DNA from: Cytophagales bacterium
GTDB taxonomy: Bacteria > Bacteroidota > Bacteroidia > Cytophagales > Microscillaceae
NCBI GenBank assembly: GCA_013298075.1
Contig: JAAFJG010000042.1
Span: forward strand, 1 to 41,660
Reading direction: 5' to 3'
DNA: 41,660 bases
Part shown: positions 26,981 through 35,764 of the stretch, piece by piece
How the letters are laid out: every line of letters begins with the position of its first letter
How positions within the stretch are numbered: the first letter of the stretch is position 1
Program-made: the position numbers and the translations under genes
The notes under the pieces: model-generated
Databases searched by the model: none
What the model was told of the DNA's origin: nothing
What the model saw: the letters and a program-made list of their open reading frames with translations, nothing else

Positions 26981-27865
26981 TTAGTCGTTTGTTTCTACTA
27001 AAGTAATTAAATCTTCGATTTTATTTATCAAAACAACATTTTCAGGTGTTTTCCAATCTTGCCCAACTACTTTATATCCGCTCATCAAAATAGTAGAATT
27101 AGGAAAATTACTCGATATTTTATTAATATATTCTTGCATACCCTCTCCAATAGGTGCAGCCGTAATAATGGTCATAATATATTCAGGTGGGTTCAGTTTG
27201 CATACTCCTATCAAATCCTGAAGAGGTAGATTTTGTCCTAAATAAGTTACTTTATGATTACGACTTTTGATAATATAATTAGCAAAAAGCAAAGAGAGTT
27301 CGTGCATTTCTCCTTCAGGCAGATATAATAAATATTTAGAAGCAGTTTTTTCTGGGTTAATTACTTGCCCATCAATAGCCACAATTAGTTTTTGTCTGAT
27401 AAGATTAGTAATAAAATGTTCTTGTGCAGGATTAATAGAACCTGTTTGCCATAAGAATCCAATTCTAATTAAAAATGGATAAATCACGTTCAACATTGTT
27501 TTCTCAAAACCCATTTGAACAGCACTTGTCAAAATGATTTTTTCGAACCTTGCTTCGTCCATATCAATCATAGCCAACGTCAGTGCTTGTACTTGTTCGT
27601 CTGCTTTTGTACTTTTATCTGTGATTTTAAGTACATATTCTCTAATTTCTTCCATGCTCATTTCGGCAATATGCGAAATTTTGTGGTCGTTATCTTTCAA
27701 AAGAGAAATATTTAAAATTAATTTTAGGTCATTATCATCATAATACCTGATGTTCGTTTCTGTTCTTTTGGGCGAAACAATACTATAACGTTGCTCCCAA
27801 ATTCTCAAGGTATGTGCTTTGATACCTGACAAATGTTCTAAGTCTTTGATGGAATATAAACTCAT
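26981..27865 (-). CDS. MerR-family regulator with cobalamin-binding domain (CarH/LitR-like)
   Basis: 294 residues. The N-terminal MerR winged helix (YSIKDLEHLSGIKAHTLRIW, residues 4-23) is followed by a four-helix bundle and a Rossmann-type B12 domain. In CarH/LitR photoreceptors, adenosylcobalamin is recognised by a W-x9-EH motif and a lower His ligand in ExHxxG. Here W139 and E149-H150 have exactly that spacing, and E186-x-H188 is present, though the final Gly is Ser191. It is thus likely to bind B12 and could sense light by Co-C bond photolysis, releasing DNA. cruF lies upstream on the same strand, consistent with control of carotenoid genes. B12 binding and light response are inference. 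Confidence 0.88.
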   Translation of the reverse strand: MSLYSIKDLEHLSGIKAHTLRIWEQRYSIVSPKRTETNIRYYDDNDLKLILNISLLKDNDHKISHIAEMSMEEIREYVLKITDKSTKADEQVQALTLAMIDMDEARFEKIILTSAVQMGFEKTMLNVIYPFLIRIGFLWQTGSINPAQEHFITNLIRQKLIVAIDGQVINPEKTASKYLLYLPEGEMHELSLLFANYIIKSRNHKVTYLGQNLPLQDLIGVCKLNPPEYIMTIITAAPIGEGMQEYINKISSNFPNSTILMSGYKVVGQDWKTPENVVLINKIEDLITLVETND

Positions 27866-28068
27866 GTCGGTTGTATGTTTTTATTATCGTTTTTCAATGC
27901 AAAATGGCATTAATCCTGTATTTTTAAAATTATCAAAATTTCATCTTAAAATGAAATTCTATCTAAATTGTATTCTCAAAATAAACAATTTAGTTTATAG
28001 AAGTATAGATATATAACTTTAATATGATTAAAATTGTTTAAAAAAAACTGAAAAAAAATATGATTTTT

Positions 28069-28731
28069 TTAATTTGAGTATAAAATAATAAAATAATTAA
28101 CAAAAAAGAAACCAAATTGTATGAAAAGAAGTAAAACAGCCAAAGGATTTTTTCTTTCTGGTTTTAGTCTAAAAAAAACAAAGGAAAGTAACAAACTACT
28201 AAACCACCAGCCAATAAAATTTTGTAATGGAATAATATTATTTTCCCATTGCCATAAATGAAAATGAACCGCAAATGGCTCAATAAAATAATCTAAAAAG
28301 GTCATTAAACTTGCTACAAAGCAAGATTTTAAGAAAATAAAATGCTTATTTTTGATGAAAAAATCAGCTAAATGACTACTACAATATATCAACATTACCC
28401 AATTCAGACCAATCAACAAAGGTACCTCTGCTATTTTAACACCCAAAGCCCATTCGTATTGATATTTTCCAAAAATAACTCCTGTATGTACGCCCAAAAC
28501 TTCTATCAAAAAGCCACCTAAAGCAATGACAAAAAAACTAATAATAATTTTTTTATCGAATTGATAATGAAATAAAAATAACAAAATATTTGTCAAAATC
28601 AAATTAAAACCAATTAAATATTGAAAATATGGAAAACTGACTTGCCAATGCAGACCGATAATTCCCGCTATGTGCATAATTATCAATAAAAAAACGATTG
28701 AATGATAGGATTTAAACATTTTATGTGGCAT
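28069..28731 (-). CDS. cruF: Carotenoid biosynthesis protein, CruF/DUF422 family
   Basis: 220 residues, with about seven hydrophobic membrane segments. Family blocks are visible: GFLIEVLGVHTGVIFGKYQY, VPLLIGLNWVMLIY, LDYFIEPFAVHFHLWQWENN and LQNFIGWW. CruF enzymes are integral membrane carotenoid 1,2-hydratases that add water to the psi end of acyclic or monocyclic carotenoids such as gamma-carotene and bacterioruberin precursors. The gene is on the same strand as the MerR/B12 regulator, 203 bases upstream of it. No other carotenoid genes are in the window. The exact substrate is unknown; the symbol is by family resemblance. An ATG four codons in (28719) is also possible. Confidence 0.85.
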   Translation of the reverse strand: MPHKMFKSYHSIVFLLIIMHIAGIIGLHWQVSFPYFQYLIGFNLILTNILLFLFHYQFDKKIIISFFVIALGGFLIEVLGVHTGVIFGKYQYEWALGVKIAEVPLLIGLNWVMLIYCSSHLADFFIKNKHFIFLKSCFVASLMTFLDYFIEPFAVHFHLWQWENNIIPLQNFIGWWFSSLLLSFVFFRLKPERKNPLAVLLLFIQFGFFFVNYFIILYSN

Positions 28732-28774
28732 ATTATATCTAACTAAAATTAAAATTATTTTGTTTTAATTTTTT

Positions 28775-28991
28775 GGGTTCATTCGAAATTATTGCGGATA
28801 TAATTTTCTTCTGTATGAATAGAAATGGCATTTATGGCATTTATTTAAAAAATATCAATTTGAAAAGTACGGAGATTTCGGCTAGAGCCAAAGATTGAAT
28901 TTTTTTATTATCCTCCAGCTAAATCTGGAGGTAATTCAAAAAACGTAATTCCAATTTTTTTTTATTTTCCGCACAAACTTCCTAAGAACCA
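28775..28991 (+). repeat. Full copy A of the ~200-bp nested-inverted-repeat element
   Basis: Starts GGGTTCATTCGAAATTATTG and ends CTTCCTAAGAACCA. Inside it has a short duplication of GGCATTTAT, the hairpin arms GGCT/AGCC, and CCTCCAG/CTGGAGG. Four bases separate it from copy B. Confidence 0.85.
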
Positions 28992-28994
28992 TTT

Positions 28995-29195
28995 TGGTTC
29001 ATTCGAAATTATTGCGGATATAATTTTCTTCTGTATGAATAGAAATGGCATTTATTTAAAAAATATCAATTTGAAAAGTGCGGAAATTTTGGCTAAAGCC
29101 AAGGATTGGATTTTTTGATTATCCTCCAGATAAATCTGGAGAATAATCAAAAAACGTATTTCATTTTTTTTTCCGCACAAACTTCCTAAGAACCA
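28995..29195 (+). repeat. Full copy B of the ~200-bp nested-inverted-repeat element
   Basis: The best-preserved copy (201 bp). Ends are TGGTTC and GAACCA. Inside this, AGTGCGGAAA and TTTCCGCACA form a second inverted pair. Within that lie two hairpins, TTGGCT-AA-AGCCAA and CTCCAGAT-AA-ATCTGGAG. No reading frame. Together with copy A it fills most of the 28732-29223 gap between cruF and the giant secreted-protein gene, which run in the same direction. Confidence 0.85.
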
Positions 29196-29223
29196 AAATT
29201 TTTTTTGAGTACATTTTTATATT

Positions 29224-32200
29224 TTACCTCACAATCGTAATCGTTCCTCTAAATATTTTAGGAACACGAGCAGGAAGTTCTTTGTATTTTATATCGGTGA
29301 TATAAGTGCCATCGGGGCATTTCATACCATTTCTTGTGCCGTCCCATTGTTCTCTATAATCATAAGAAACATACACAATTTCACCCCAACGACTATATAC
29401 AACCATTTCAAAAGCAATAATATCTTGCCCAAAAATTTCATACGTATCATTCAAATCATCTCCATTAGGCGAAAAAGCGGTAGGAAAAAATACTTTTGGC
29501 GTACAATCTTCTCTCACTATAAATTCACCTGTCGTTTTACAACCCAATGAATCCGTGATAAGCACGCTATATGTACCCGCATTATACACATTGATAGTGC
29601 GTGTAGTAAGTCTATTATTCCAAAGATAAAATTTCGCATCTCCCGCATCTAAAGTAAGAAAATTACCACTAAACGAACATATTTTTGGATCAACAATGGT
29701 TGGTGGAGGTAGGGGCGCTCTCACGGTTACTTCTTTGGTAAAAGTTACACAACCTTTTGGCTCTGTATAAGTTACGATATGATTGCCTAAACCTAAAGCA
29801 TTTGGATTAAAAACGCCATTTGAGACTGCTCCATTCAACGTAAAAACACCACCAAGAGGAGTTCCAAGCATTTGAAATGCACCCAACTGCACACAATAAT
29901 TAGTGGCTAAATTGGTAATAGTAGTAGGTGGCAAAGGTAATACTTCAAAAGTACGACTGACTACATTAAAACAATTATTTATATCTCTAAAATTATAAAA
30001 CAAAGTGTGCATTCCTACGCCTACATCTGGGTCTGATGGTTTTAATTCTGTTTTAATCACACCATCGATAGAAAAAATCCCTCCCGCAGGCGTACCTGCT
30101 CCTGCTAAATTTACCGCAGGTTCATCTAAACAATACGTATTTTTAATGCCTGTAACATTCACTAAGGCAACCGCAGGCAAATTTGATACTTCAAAAGTTT
30201 TAGTAGCCGTTTGCACGCATTGCGTATCGTTAGCCGTAAATGTATAAAGTACGGTATGAATTCCCGCTCCTAAAGTCGCAGGATTGACTTGCGTTACAGG
30301 TATTAGATTGCCATTGATATTAAATATTCCAACTCCGCCTTCATTTTCAGGGGCAGGATTAGCCGTTAAATTAAAAGCATTAGAATCAATACAATAGACA
30401 AATTGTAAACCTGTAATTTCTACCATCGGTGTAGGTTTAATCTCTACTGATTTACTTACTTTTTTGACACAACCATTTCCATCTATATAAGTATAATCAA
30501 TCGTATAATTACCGACTCCCAAAACATTCGCATTAAATTGTGTGTCATTGTTTCCATTGATAGCAAACGTACCTCCCACAGGCAAACCTGTTAAATTAAA
30601 AGCAGGTTGATTGGTACAATAAATAGGTCTTAAATTTGTAATTTCAGGTTGTGGCAATGGGTTGATAGTAATATTTTTAGTAATACTATTCGTACAATTA
30701 TTTATATCAGTATAAACATATTTTAGAGTAAAATTTCCAAGCCCCAAAGAATCTATTTTTATTCGAGTAATAGGCGAAGTGCTTCCTATCCATGTAAAAG
30801 TTCCTCCCGCAGGTGTAGCAGACAAAGGAATAATTCCTGCATCAATACAATAAGCAGATAATAAATTATTAAATTGTAAAATGGGTAATGGATTGATAGT
30901 AATATCTTTATTTTTAGTGGTATTACAACCTGTGGCTGTAATTGTTTGTTTGACAGATACATTTCCTACCAAAGCCGAACTCCAAAGCACTGTAATACTA
31001 GGTGTATTTTGTCCTGAAATAATATCCCCGCCAACTACCGTCCAAAAATAAGATACTCCAACGGGGTCAAATGCGATTATAGCATAGCGTTGAGTACTTG
31101 CTGCACAAACGACGAAATTACCTCCAAAACCCATATTCGGTATTCGATTAACGACAAAATTGACTGTATCTTTATTGATACATAAATTAGTAGGATTTTG
31201 ATAGGTATAAATTACTCGATGATTACCTGTATCTAAAGTCAATGGATTTAAAGTAGAAGTGGTTATTCCATTAAGGCTAAAAGTTCCTCCAACAGGCGTG
31301 GCTTGCATCTGAAAACTTGGTTCATCCATACAATAAGCAGCATTTACATTCGTAATATCGACAGGAGTTTCAGGATAATTATTGACATTAATTGTGGCTG
31401 TATTCGATTGACAATTTGCTTTATTTTTTACAAAAACGGTATAAGTTCCTACTCCTACATTAATGGTTTGCGTAGTCGCACCATTTGACCAAGTATAAGA
31501 AATAGGAGCAGCAGGATAAATTCCTGCATCTAATTGGGTAGTTGTTCGCAAGCAAATTGTTTTATCAGGTCCTAAATTTACAACAGGATAAGCCAAAACT
31601 TCTAATGGTTTCGTAACGACATCAGTACCACAACCACCTTGCGTAGTAACAGTCATTTTAATATTATAAATTCCGGGAGTATTGAATGTATAAGACGCAG
31701 TTTGTCCTGTGGCAGTTGCTCCAGCCTCGCCAAAATCCCACGCATAACTTAAAATATCTGTACCAAAACCAGATACATTTATGGATTGCCCTACACAAAT
31801 AGCAGACCCCGGATTCATAGTAAAATTACGAGCTAAATTATTAAAAGTAGCTCCCACGCTATACGCATAGCCTTCTGCCCGCCCATATCCATAATGATAA
31901 GCAATAAAAGAACTATCAGATTCGAGATTATGCGTTCCTGCATTGATTTGGACTTGTGCATAAGAGTAAGTACCACAAGGAAAAGGTAAAAAATTCGATG
32001 AACCCACCGTAGTTCCATTCAATTTTACTAAATTAGTATTGGCGGTTTTTGTAACAATATTCACAAAATATAACGCAGGATTGGGTGGAAGCATATTATC
32101 CGAAGCAATCGTATTGTAAGTAATTTTGTTGATGGTTTGGCTGGCTGGGTTCAACATAATCATCGCAGGATCACCCACATTGACAGAGCCGCCAGTGCCA

Positions 32201-33246
32201 GTTGGTTGAGTAGGTACGCCATTACAATCTTGTCCTTTGATATATTGTGCCACTGCAATAGGCTTAGTTCCTTCTACACAATGAGGAGAATTATTGCCTA
32301 CTTCTTTTTCTAAAAACTCACCTTTGTTTAATGTACCTGCCGTTACTCCGTTGATAGTAATGGCTGTATTGTCTTGCGAAGCAATCACTCTATAAATATA
32401 TCCTGAATTTGAATTTTTAAATGGCGAAACTAAATAATAAGTTCCCCAAGTTTGAATAGGAAATTGTTGTTCATAAATATGCTCCCAAGCCATACAATTA
32501 CTATTGGTGAGCGTTGCGTTTGCTCCCGAAAATACCGCAAAAGGTTTACAACCACTCGCCCCTACTAATCTTGTGCCTGTCAAATCATAAGGTCTATAAT
32601 CTGCTACATTGGCTGATGGTGGCGTATTTCCTCGTACTTGATAGGTTTGTCCTTTGTTTAATGTAATAGGAAAAGGAACGCCTGCAGGTCTTCCAGTTGA
32701 CGTAGGGGCTGAAGGCGTAATTAAAATTTGTGTGTTATCTTGATAAGCCACCACCAAAAATTCGGAACGAGATTGCAAACCAGAACCAGGTAGACCTCCA
32801 CCTGCATTTATAACACCCTGATAACAAGCAATATAATATTCGGTTGTTCCACCCAAAGCATTCGTAGGTAACACCACAGACGCTTCTGTGCGTGCTGTTG
32901 ATTCTTGAGCAGCAAAAACACTGATTAAATCATTAGAAGTGATATTTACGCCTGTTCCTGAAACAACTTCGTTGGAAATAGTTCGGGCAGTTGATGGTAA
33001 AGTAACGGTCGTAATTTGATTGGCGGACACGGTATAATTTTGACTCCAACCAGTTACAGGCATACTCACATTTACCACCGTATTGACTTGTGAACTGATA
33101 TATAATTTTTGTAATGGCGTGCTATTGGGTATAATTTCCATATATCCCACCCAAAAATCTTTTCCTAATGTGCTTACTTGTGCAAAAATAAGAGAGGGAA
33201 AAAAAAGTACTACTATTAAAAACGTTTTGAGCATTATATTTCTCAT
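29224..33246 (-). CDS. Giant T9SS-secreted cell-surface protein with repeat modules
   Basis: 1340 residues; ATGs at 33246 and 33234 both precede a signal peptide (LIVVLFFPSLIFAQ). Residues about 20-460 resemble the N-terminal IgGFc-binding-type domain (LGKDFWVGYM, later AWEHIYEQQFPIQTWG). A PKD domain lies near 475-555 (YAWDFGEAGATATGQ, TPGIYNIKMTV). From about 630 to 1175 come six imperfect modules of 75-95 residues, each with YC, then GGTF/GGIF, then LGxGxHxVxYTY and a second Cys. The end (about 1251-1340, FFPTAFSPNGDDLND, YSRWGEIVY, WDG) is the gliding-motility/type B T9SS sorting domain. It is probably an adhesin or motility-linked surface protein. Confidence 0.92.
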   Translation of the reverse strand: MRNIMLKTFLIVVLFFPSLIFAQVSTLGKDFWVGYMEIIPNSTPLQKLYISSQVNTVVNVSMPVTGWSQNYTVSANQITTVTLPSTARTISNEVVSGTGVNITSNDLISVFAAQESTARTEASVVLPTNALGGTTEYYIACYQGVINAGGGLPGSGLQSRSEFLVVAYQDNTQILITPSAPTSTGRPAGVPFPITLNKGQTYQVRGNTPPSANVADYRPYDLTGTRLVGASGCKPFAVFSGANATLTNSNCMAWEHIYEQQFPIQTWGTYYLVSPFKNSNSGYIYRVIASQDNTAITINGVTAGTLNKGEFLEKEVGNNSPHCVEGTKPIAVAQYIKGQDCNGVPTQPTGTGGSVNVGDPAMIMLNPASQTINKITYNTIASDNMLPPNPALYFVNIVTKTANTNLVKLNGTTVGSSNFLPFPCGTYSYAQVQINAGTHNLESDSSFIAYHYGYGRAEGYAYSVGATFNNLARNFTMNPGSAICVGQSINVSGFGTDILSYAWDFGEAGATATGQTASYTFNTPGIYNIKMTVTTQGGCGTDVVTKPLEVLAYPVVNLGPDKTICLRTTTQLDAGIYPAAPISYTWSNGATTQTINVGVGTYTVFVKNKANCQSNTATINVNNYPETPVDITNVNAAYCMDEPSFQMQATPVGGTFSLNGITTSTLNPLTLDTGNHRVIYTYQNPTNLCINKDTVNFVVNRIPNMGFGGNFVVCAASTQRYAIIAFDPVGVSYFWTVVGGDIISGQNTPSITVLWSSALVGNVSVKQTITATGCNTTKNKDITINPLPILQFNNLLSAYCIDAGIIPLSATPAGGTFTWIGSTSPITRIKIDSLGLGNFTLKYVYTDINNCTNSITKNITINPLPQPEITNLRPIYCTNQPAFNLTGLPVGGTFAINGNNDTQFNANVLGVGNYTIDYTYIDGNGCVKKVSKSVEIKPTPMVEITGLQFVYCIDSNAFNLTANPAPENEGGVGIFNINGNLIPVTQVNPATLGAGIHTVLYTFTANDTQCVQTATKTFEVSNLPAVALVNVTGIKNTYCLDEPAVNLAGAGTPAGGIFSIDGVIKTELKPSDPDVGVGMHTLFYNFRDINNCFNVVSRTFEVLPLPPTTITNLATNYCVQLGAFQMLGTPLGGVFTLNGAVSNGVFNPNALGLGNHIVTYTEPKGCVTFTKEVTVRAPLPPPTIVDPKICSFSGNFLTLDAGDAKFYLWNNRLTTRTINVYNAGTYSVLITDSLGCKTTGEFIVREDCTPKVFFPTAFSPNGDDLNDTYEIFGQDIIAFEMVVYSRWGEIVYVSYDYREQWDGTRNGMKCPDGTYITDIKYKELPARVPKIFRGTITIVR

Positions 33247-33592
33247 AATTATTTATGATGTTGTGTGATAAATTAACAAGGTATTTTATTTATATGTTGA
33301 AAAAAATAGTTCTTTTTTAAGAAATAATTAGGTTTAAAAACCTTATACAAAGTATTAATTATTGACTATTTAATGGCAAAAATTAATCCTAATAAATTAT
33401 ATTCCGCAAATTTCGTAAAAGTTACTTAATTCTTACTATATTTTGTATTTTTTAACATTATAACGAAAAATAAAGCCTAAATAATGCAAATCACTAACTA
33501 TTTATTTGCTTTATCAACTTAAAATAGAAATATTCGAATGATTTACGAAATATATATTTTCTCAGCATAAAAAATAAATAATTTTGAATTGA
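33247..33592. other. Intergenic between divergent genes; no gene seen
   Basis: AT-rich sequence upstream of both the giant surface-protein gene (minus) and the phosphohexomutase gene (plus). No full TAnnTTTG box was found for the minus-strand gene. No repeats shared with other gaps were noticed. Confidence 0.4.
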
Positions 33593-33624
33593 TTTGATTT
33601 TTAATGATTTATCCTATACCTTTG
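33593..33624 (+). promoter_or_regulatory. Promoter of the phosphohexomutase gene
   Basis: TTTG at 33593-33596, 20 bases, then TACCTTTG at 33617-33624. It closely fits the Bacteroidota consensus. Predicted leader about 115 bases. Confidence 0.7.
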
Positions 33625-33746
33625 TGTATGTTTTTCAAAGTATTTATTTCTCTCTTTATTTTTCTTTTTTGGGAATATATTTTGAATACATTTTTCAATC
33701 AATTTTTTATTATTTCCTTAAAAAAAACAATTACCTGAAATAAAAT

Positions 33747-35483
33747 ATGATTACCGAAGAAATACGCAATAAAGCACAAAGTTGGCTTTTAGGAAATTAT
33801 GATGCAGCCACTAAAAACCAGATTCAACAATGGTATGAAAAAGAAAATTATACAGATTTAGTAGATGCTTTTTATCAAGATTTAGAATTTGGAACAGGTG
33901 GATTGAGAGGAATTATGGGCGTTGGTTCGAATCGAATCAATCAATATACAATTGGAGCAGCCACACAAGGATTGGCAAATTATCTCAAAAAATCATTTCT
34001 AAAACAAAAAATTAGAGTCGCTATCGCACACGATAGCAGAAATAAAAGTCGAGAATTGGCTGAAATTACGGCTCAAATTTTTGCTAAAAATGGCATTTTA
34101 GTTTACTTAGTTCCTGCTTTGCGTCCTACTCCATTTTTATCTTTTGCTATTCGTCATTTGAATTGTAAAAGTGGCGTAATTATTACCGCCTCGCATAATC
34201 CAAAAGAATATAATGGTTATAAAGCCTATTGGACTGATGGCAGTCAGTTGGTTGCTCCACACGATAAAAATGTATTAGATGAAATCAGAAAAGTTAAAAA
34301 TGATGACATTGATTTTTCTCCCCAACCCAATCACCCCAATATTTCAATCATTGGAGAAGACGTAGAAAATGCGTATTATGAGGCTTTAAAAGGACTTTGT
34401 TTATCTCCCGAAAGCATCAAAAGACAAGAAAATCTAAAAATTGTTTATACGCCTATACACGGAGCAGGCGTTACGATGGTGCCAAAAGCCTTAGAAAATA
34501 TAGGATTTAAAAATGTAAATGTGGTATATTTACAATCGACTCCAGATGGCAATTTTCCAACCGTAATTTATCCCAATCCAGAAGAAGCAGAGGCAATGGA
34601 ATTGGGTTTGGAAGAATGTTTGAGAATAGATGCAGATTTATTATTGGGTACAGATCCTGATGCGGATAGAGTAGGAATTGCTGTCAAAAATCATCATCAA
34701 AAATGGCAATTATTAAACGGCAATCAAACTGCCTCTTTATTGGTTTATTATTTGTTGAAAAATTGGGAAAAACAAGGAAAATTACAAGGAAAAGAATATA
34801 TTGCTAAAACGATTGTTACTTCTTATTTATTGAATGAAATTGCAGAACATTACAAAGTCGAATGTTTTGATACTTTGACAGGTTTTAAATATATTGCTGA
34901 ATATTTGCGTAATTTGGAAGGACAAAAAACGTATATCGGTGGCGGAGAGGAGAGTTACGGATTTTTGGCGGGTGATTTTGTGAGAGATAAAGATGCCATT
35001 TCGGCGTGTGCATTGATTGCAGAAATGACCGCAGTTGCCAAAGATGAAAAGAAAACTTTGTTTGATGTATTGATTGAAATGTATCTTAAATTTGGTTTAT
35101 ATTGGGAAAAATTGCTTTCTTTTACCAAAAAAGGCAAAAATGGACAAGAAGAAATCAAAAATTTGATGGAAAGATTTAGAAATACACCACCACAAACTTT
35201 AGGCGGCGAAAAGGTTGTAAAAGTAAAAGATTATCAATTATCTATCGAAAAAAATTTAGTCGAAAAAACTACTTCAAAACTCGATTTTGAAAAATCAAAT
35301 GTATTACAATTTATTACAGAATCAGGAAGCGTAATTTCTGCTCGACCTTCGGGGACAGAGCCAAAAATCAAATTTTATTTTAGCGTCAAAACTCATTTGC
35401 CCGACAAAAAAAGTTTTGATAATAAAGTATCAGAATTAGAAAGTAAAATTGCGGCTATGTCTGATGATTTAGGATTAGGATAA
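33747..35483 (+). CDS. Phospho-sugar mutase (phosphoglucomutase/phosphomannomutase)
   Basis: 578 residues, typical for the long bacterial form. It interconverts hexose 1- and 6-phosphates, feeding sugar nucleotide and polysaccharide synthesis. Blocks in order: FGTGGLRGIMGVGSNRIN (48-65), phosphoserine Ser149 in TASHNPKEYNGYK, Mg-binding Asp303, Asp305 and Asp307 in GTDPDADRVG, sugar-binding GGGEESYGF (about 398-406), and phosphate-binding RPSGTEPKIKF (about 533). Whether glucose or mannose is preferred cannot be read from sequence. Its last codons and stop lie inside the left direct repeat of the neighbouring island. Confidence 0.94.
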   Translation: MITEEIRNKAQSWLLGNYDAATKNQIQQWYEKENYTDLVDAFYQDLEFGTGGLRGIMGVGSNRINQYTIGAATQGLANYLKKSFLKQKIRVAIAHDSRNKSRELAEITAQIFAKNGILVYLVPALRPTPFLSFAIRHLNCKSGVIITASHNPKEYNGYKAYWTDGSQLVAPHDKNVLDEIRKVKNDDIDFSPQPNHPNISIIGEDVENAYYEALKGLCLSPESIKRQENLKIVYTPIHGAGVTMVPKALENIGFKNVNVVYLQSTPDGNFPTVIYPNPEEAEAMELGLEECLRIDADLLLGTDPDADRVGIAVKNHHQKWQLLNGNQTASLLVYYLLKNWEKQGKLQGKEYIAKTIVTSYLLNEIAEHYKVECFDTLTGFKYIAEYLRNLEGQKTYIGGGEESYGFLAGDFVRDKDAISACALIAEMTAVAKDEKKTLFDVLIEMYLKFGLYWEKLLSFTKKGKNGQEEIKNLMERFRNTPPQTLGGEKVVKVKDYQLSIEKNLVEKTTSKLDFEKSNVLQFITESGSVISARPSGTEPKIKFYFSVKTHLPDKKSFDNKVSELESKIAAMSDDLGLG

Positions 35484-35580
35484 AATAGTTTTTTGATAAT
35501 TATTGAATGATATATTTGCTTCCAGATACATCTGGAGGCAATTTAAAAAAATCTTATTCCTTATTTTTCCTAAAATTTTA
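35473..35580 (+). repeat. Left direct repeat of the rpn island
   Basis: Begins GATTAGGATAAAATAGTTTT within the final codons of the phosphohexomutase gene. It includes a TCCAGATAC-ATCTGGAGG hairpin of the ~200-bp element family. About 72 of its first 80 bases match 38357-38436. Confidence 0.8.
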
Positions 35581-35764
35581 ATGTTCATTTTGTATTTTAA
35601 AGAAAAGATATTTATCAAAAAAACAAAAAACAAACAAACTTTTTTTAGATAAAAAATGTTATAATATTGTAAAGATTGCTATTTTAAAAATAGTAAAGTA
35701 AGAGAAATTAAACAATATTGGTTTAGGTAACACAAAAAAAATAAACAATTAAACCCCAAAAATT
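35581..35764 (+). repeat. Leader of the Rpn-type transposase gene, diverged copy of the three-stem repeat
   Basis: TTCATTTTGTATTTTAAAGA followed by AAAGATATTTATC opens a stretch that recurs at 36663-36780 after the gene. It continues through TAGATAAAAAATGTTATAAT to a stem CTATTTT-A-AAAATAG equivalent to stem 1 of the repeat at 36756. Stems 2 and 3 have decayed here. The 27 bases before the ATG (AAACCCCAAAAATTATG end) recur just after the gene's stop. Confidence 0.65.

Noticed and set aside
28775-29195. Tandem repeats considered as a two-unit CRISPR-like array
   Set aside because: Units are ~200 bp and nearly identical with a 4-base gap, and there are no spacers or cas genes.
30005-30247. Plus-strand open frame rich in Pro, Thr and Val
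   Set aside because: Antisense to the repeat modules of the giant secreted protein; its composition follows from that gene's codons.
33920-33950. GGTTCGAATCG, resembling a tRNA T-arm
   Set aside because: It lies inside the phosphohexomutase coding sequence (GVGSNRIN) and no acceptor, D or anticodon arms can be built around it.
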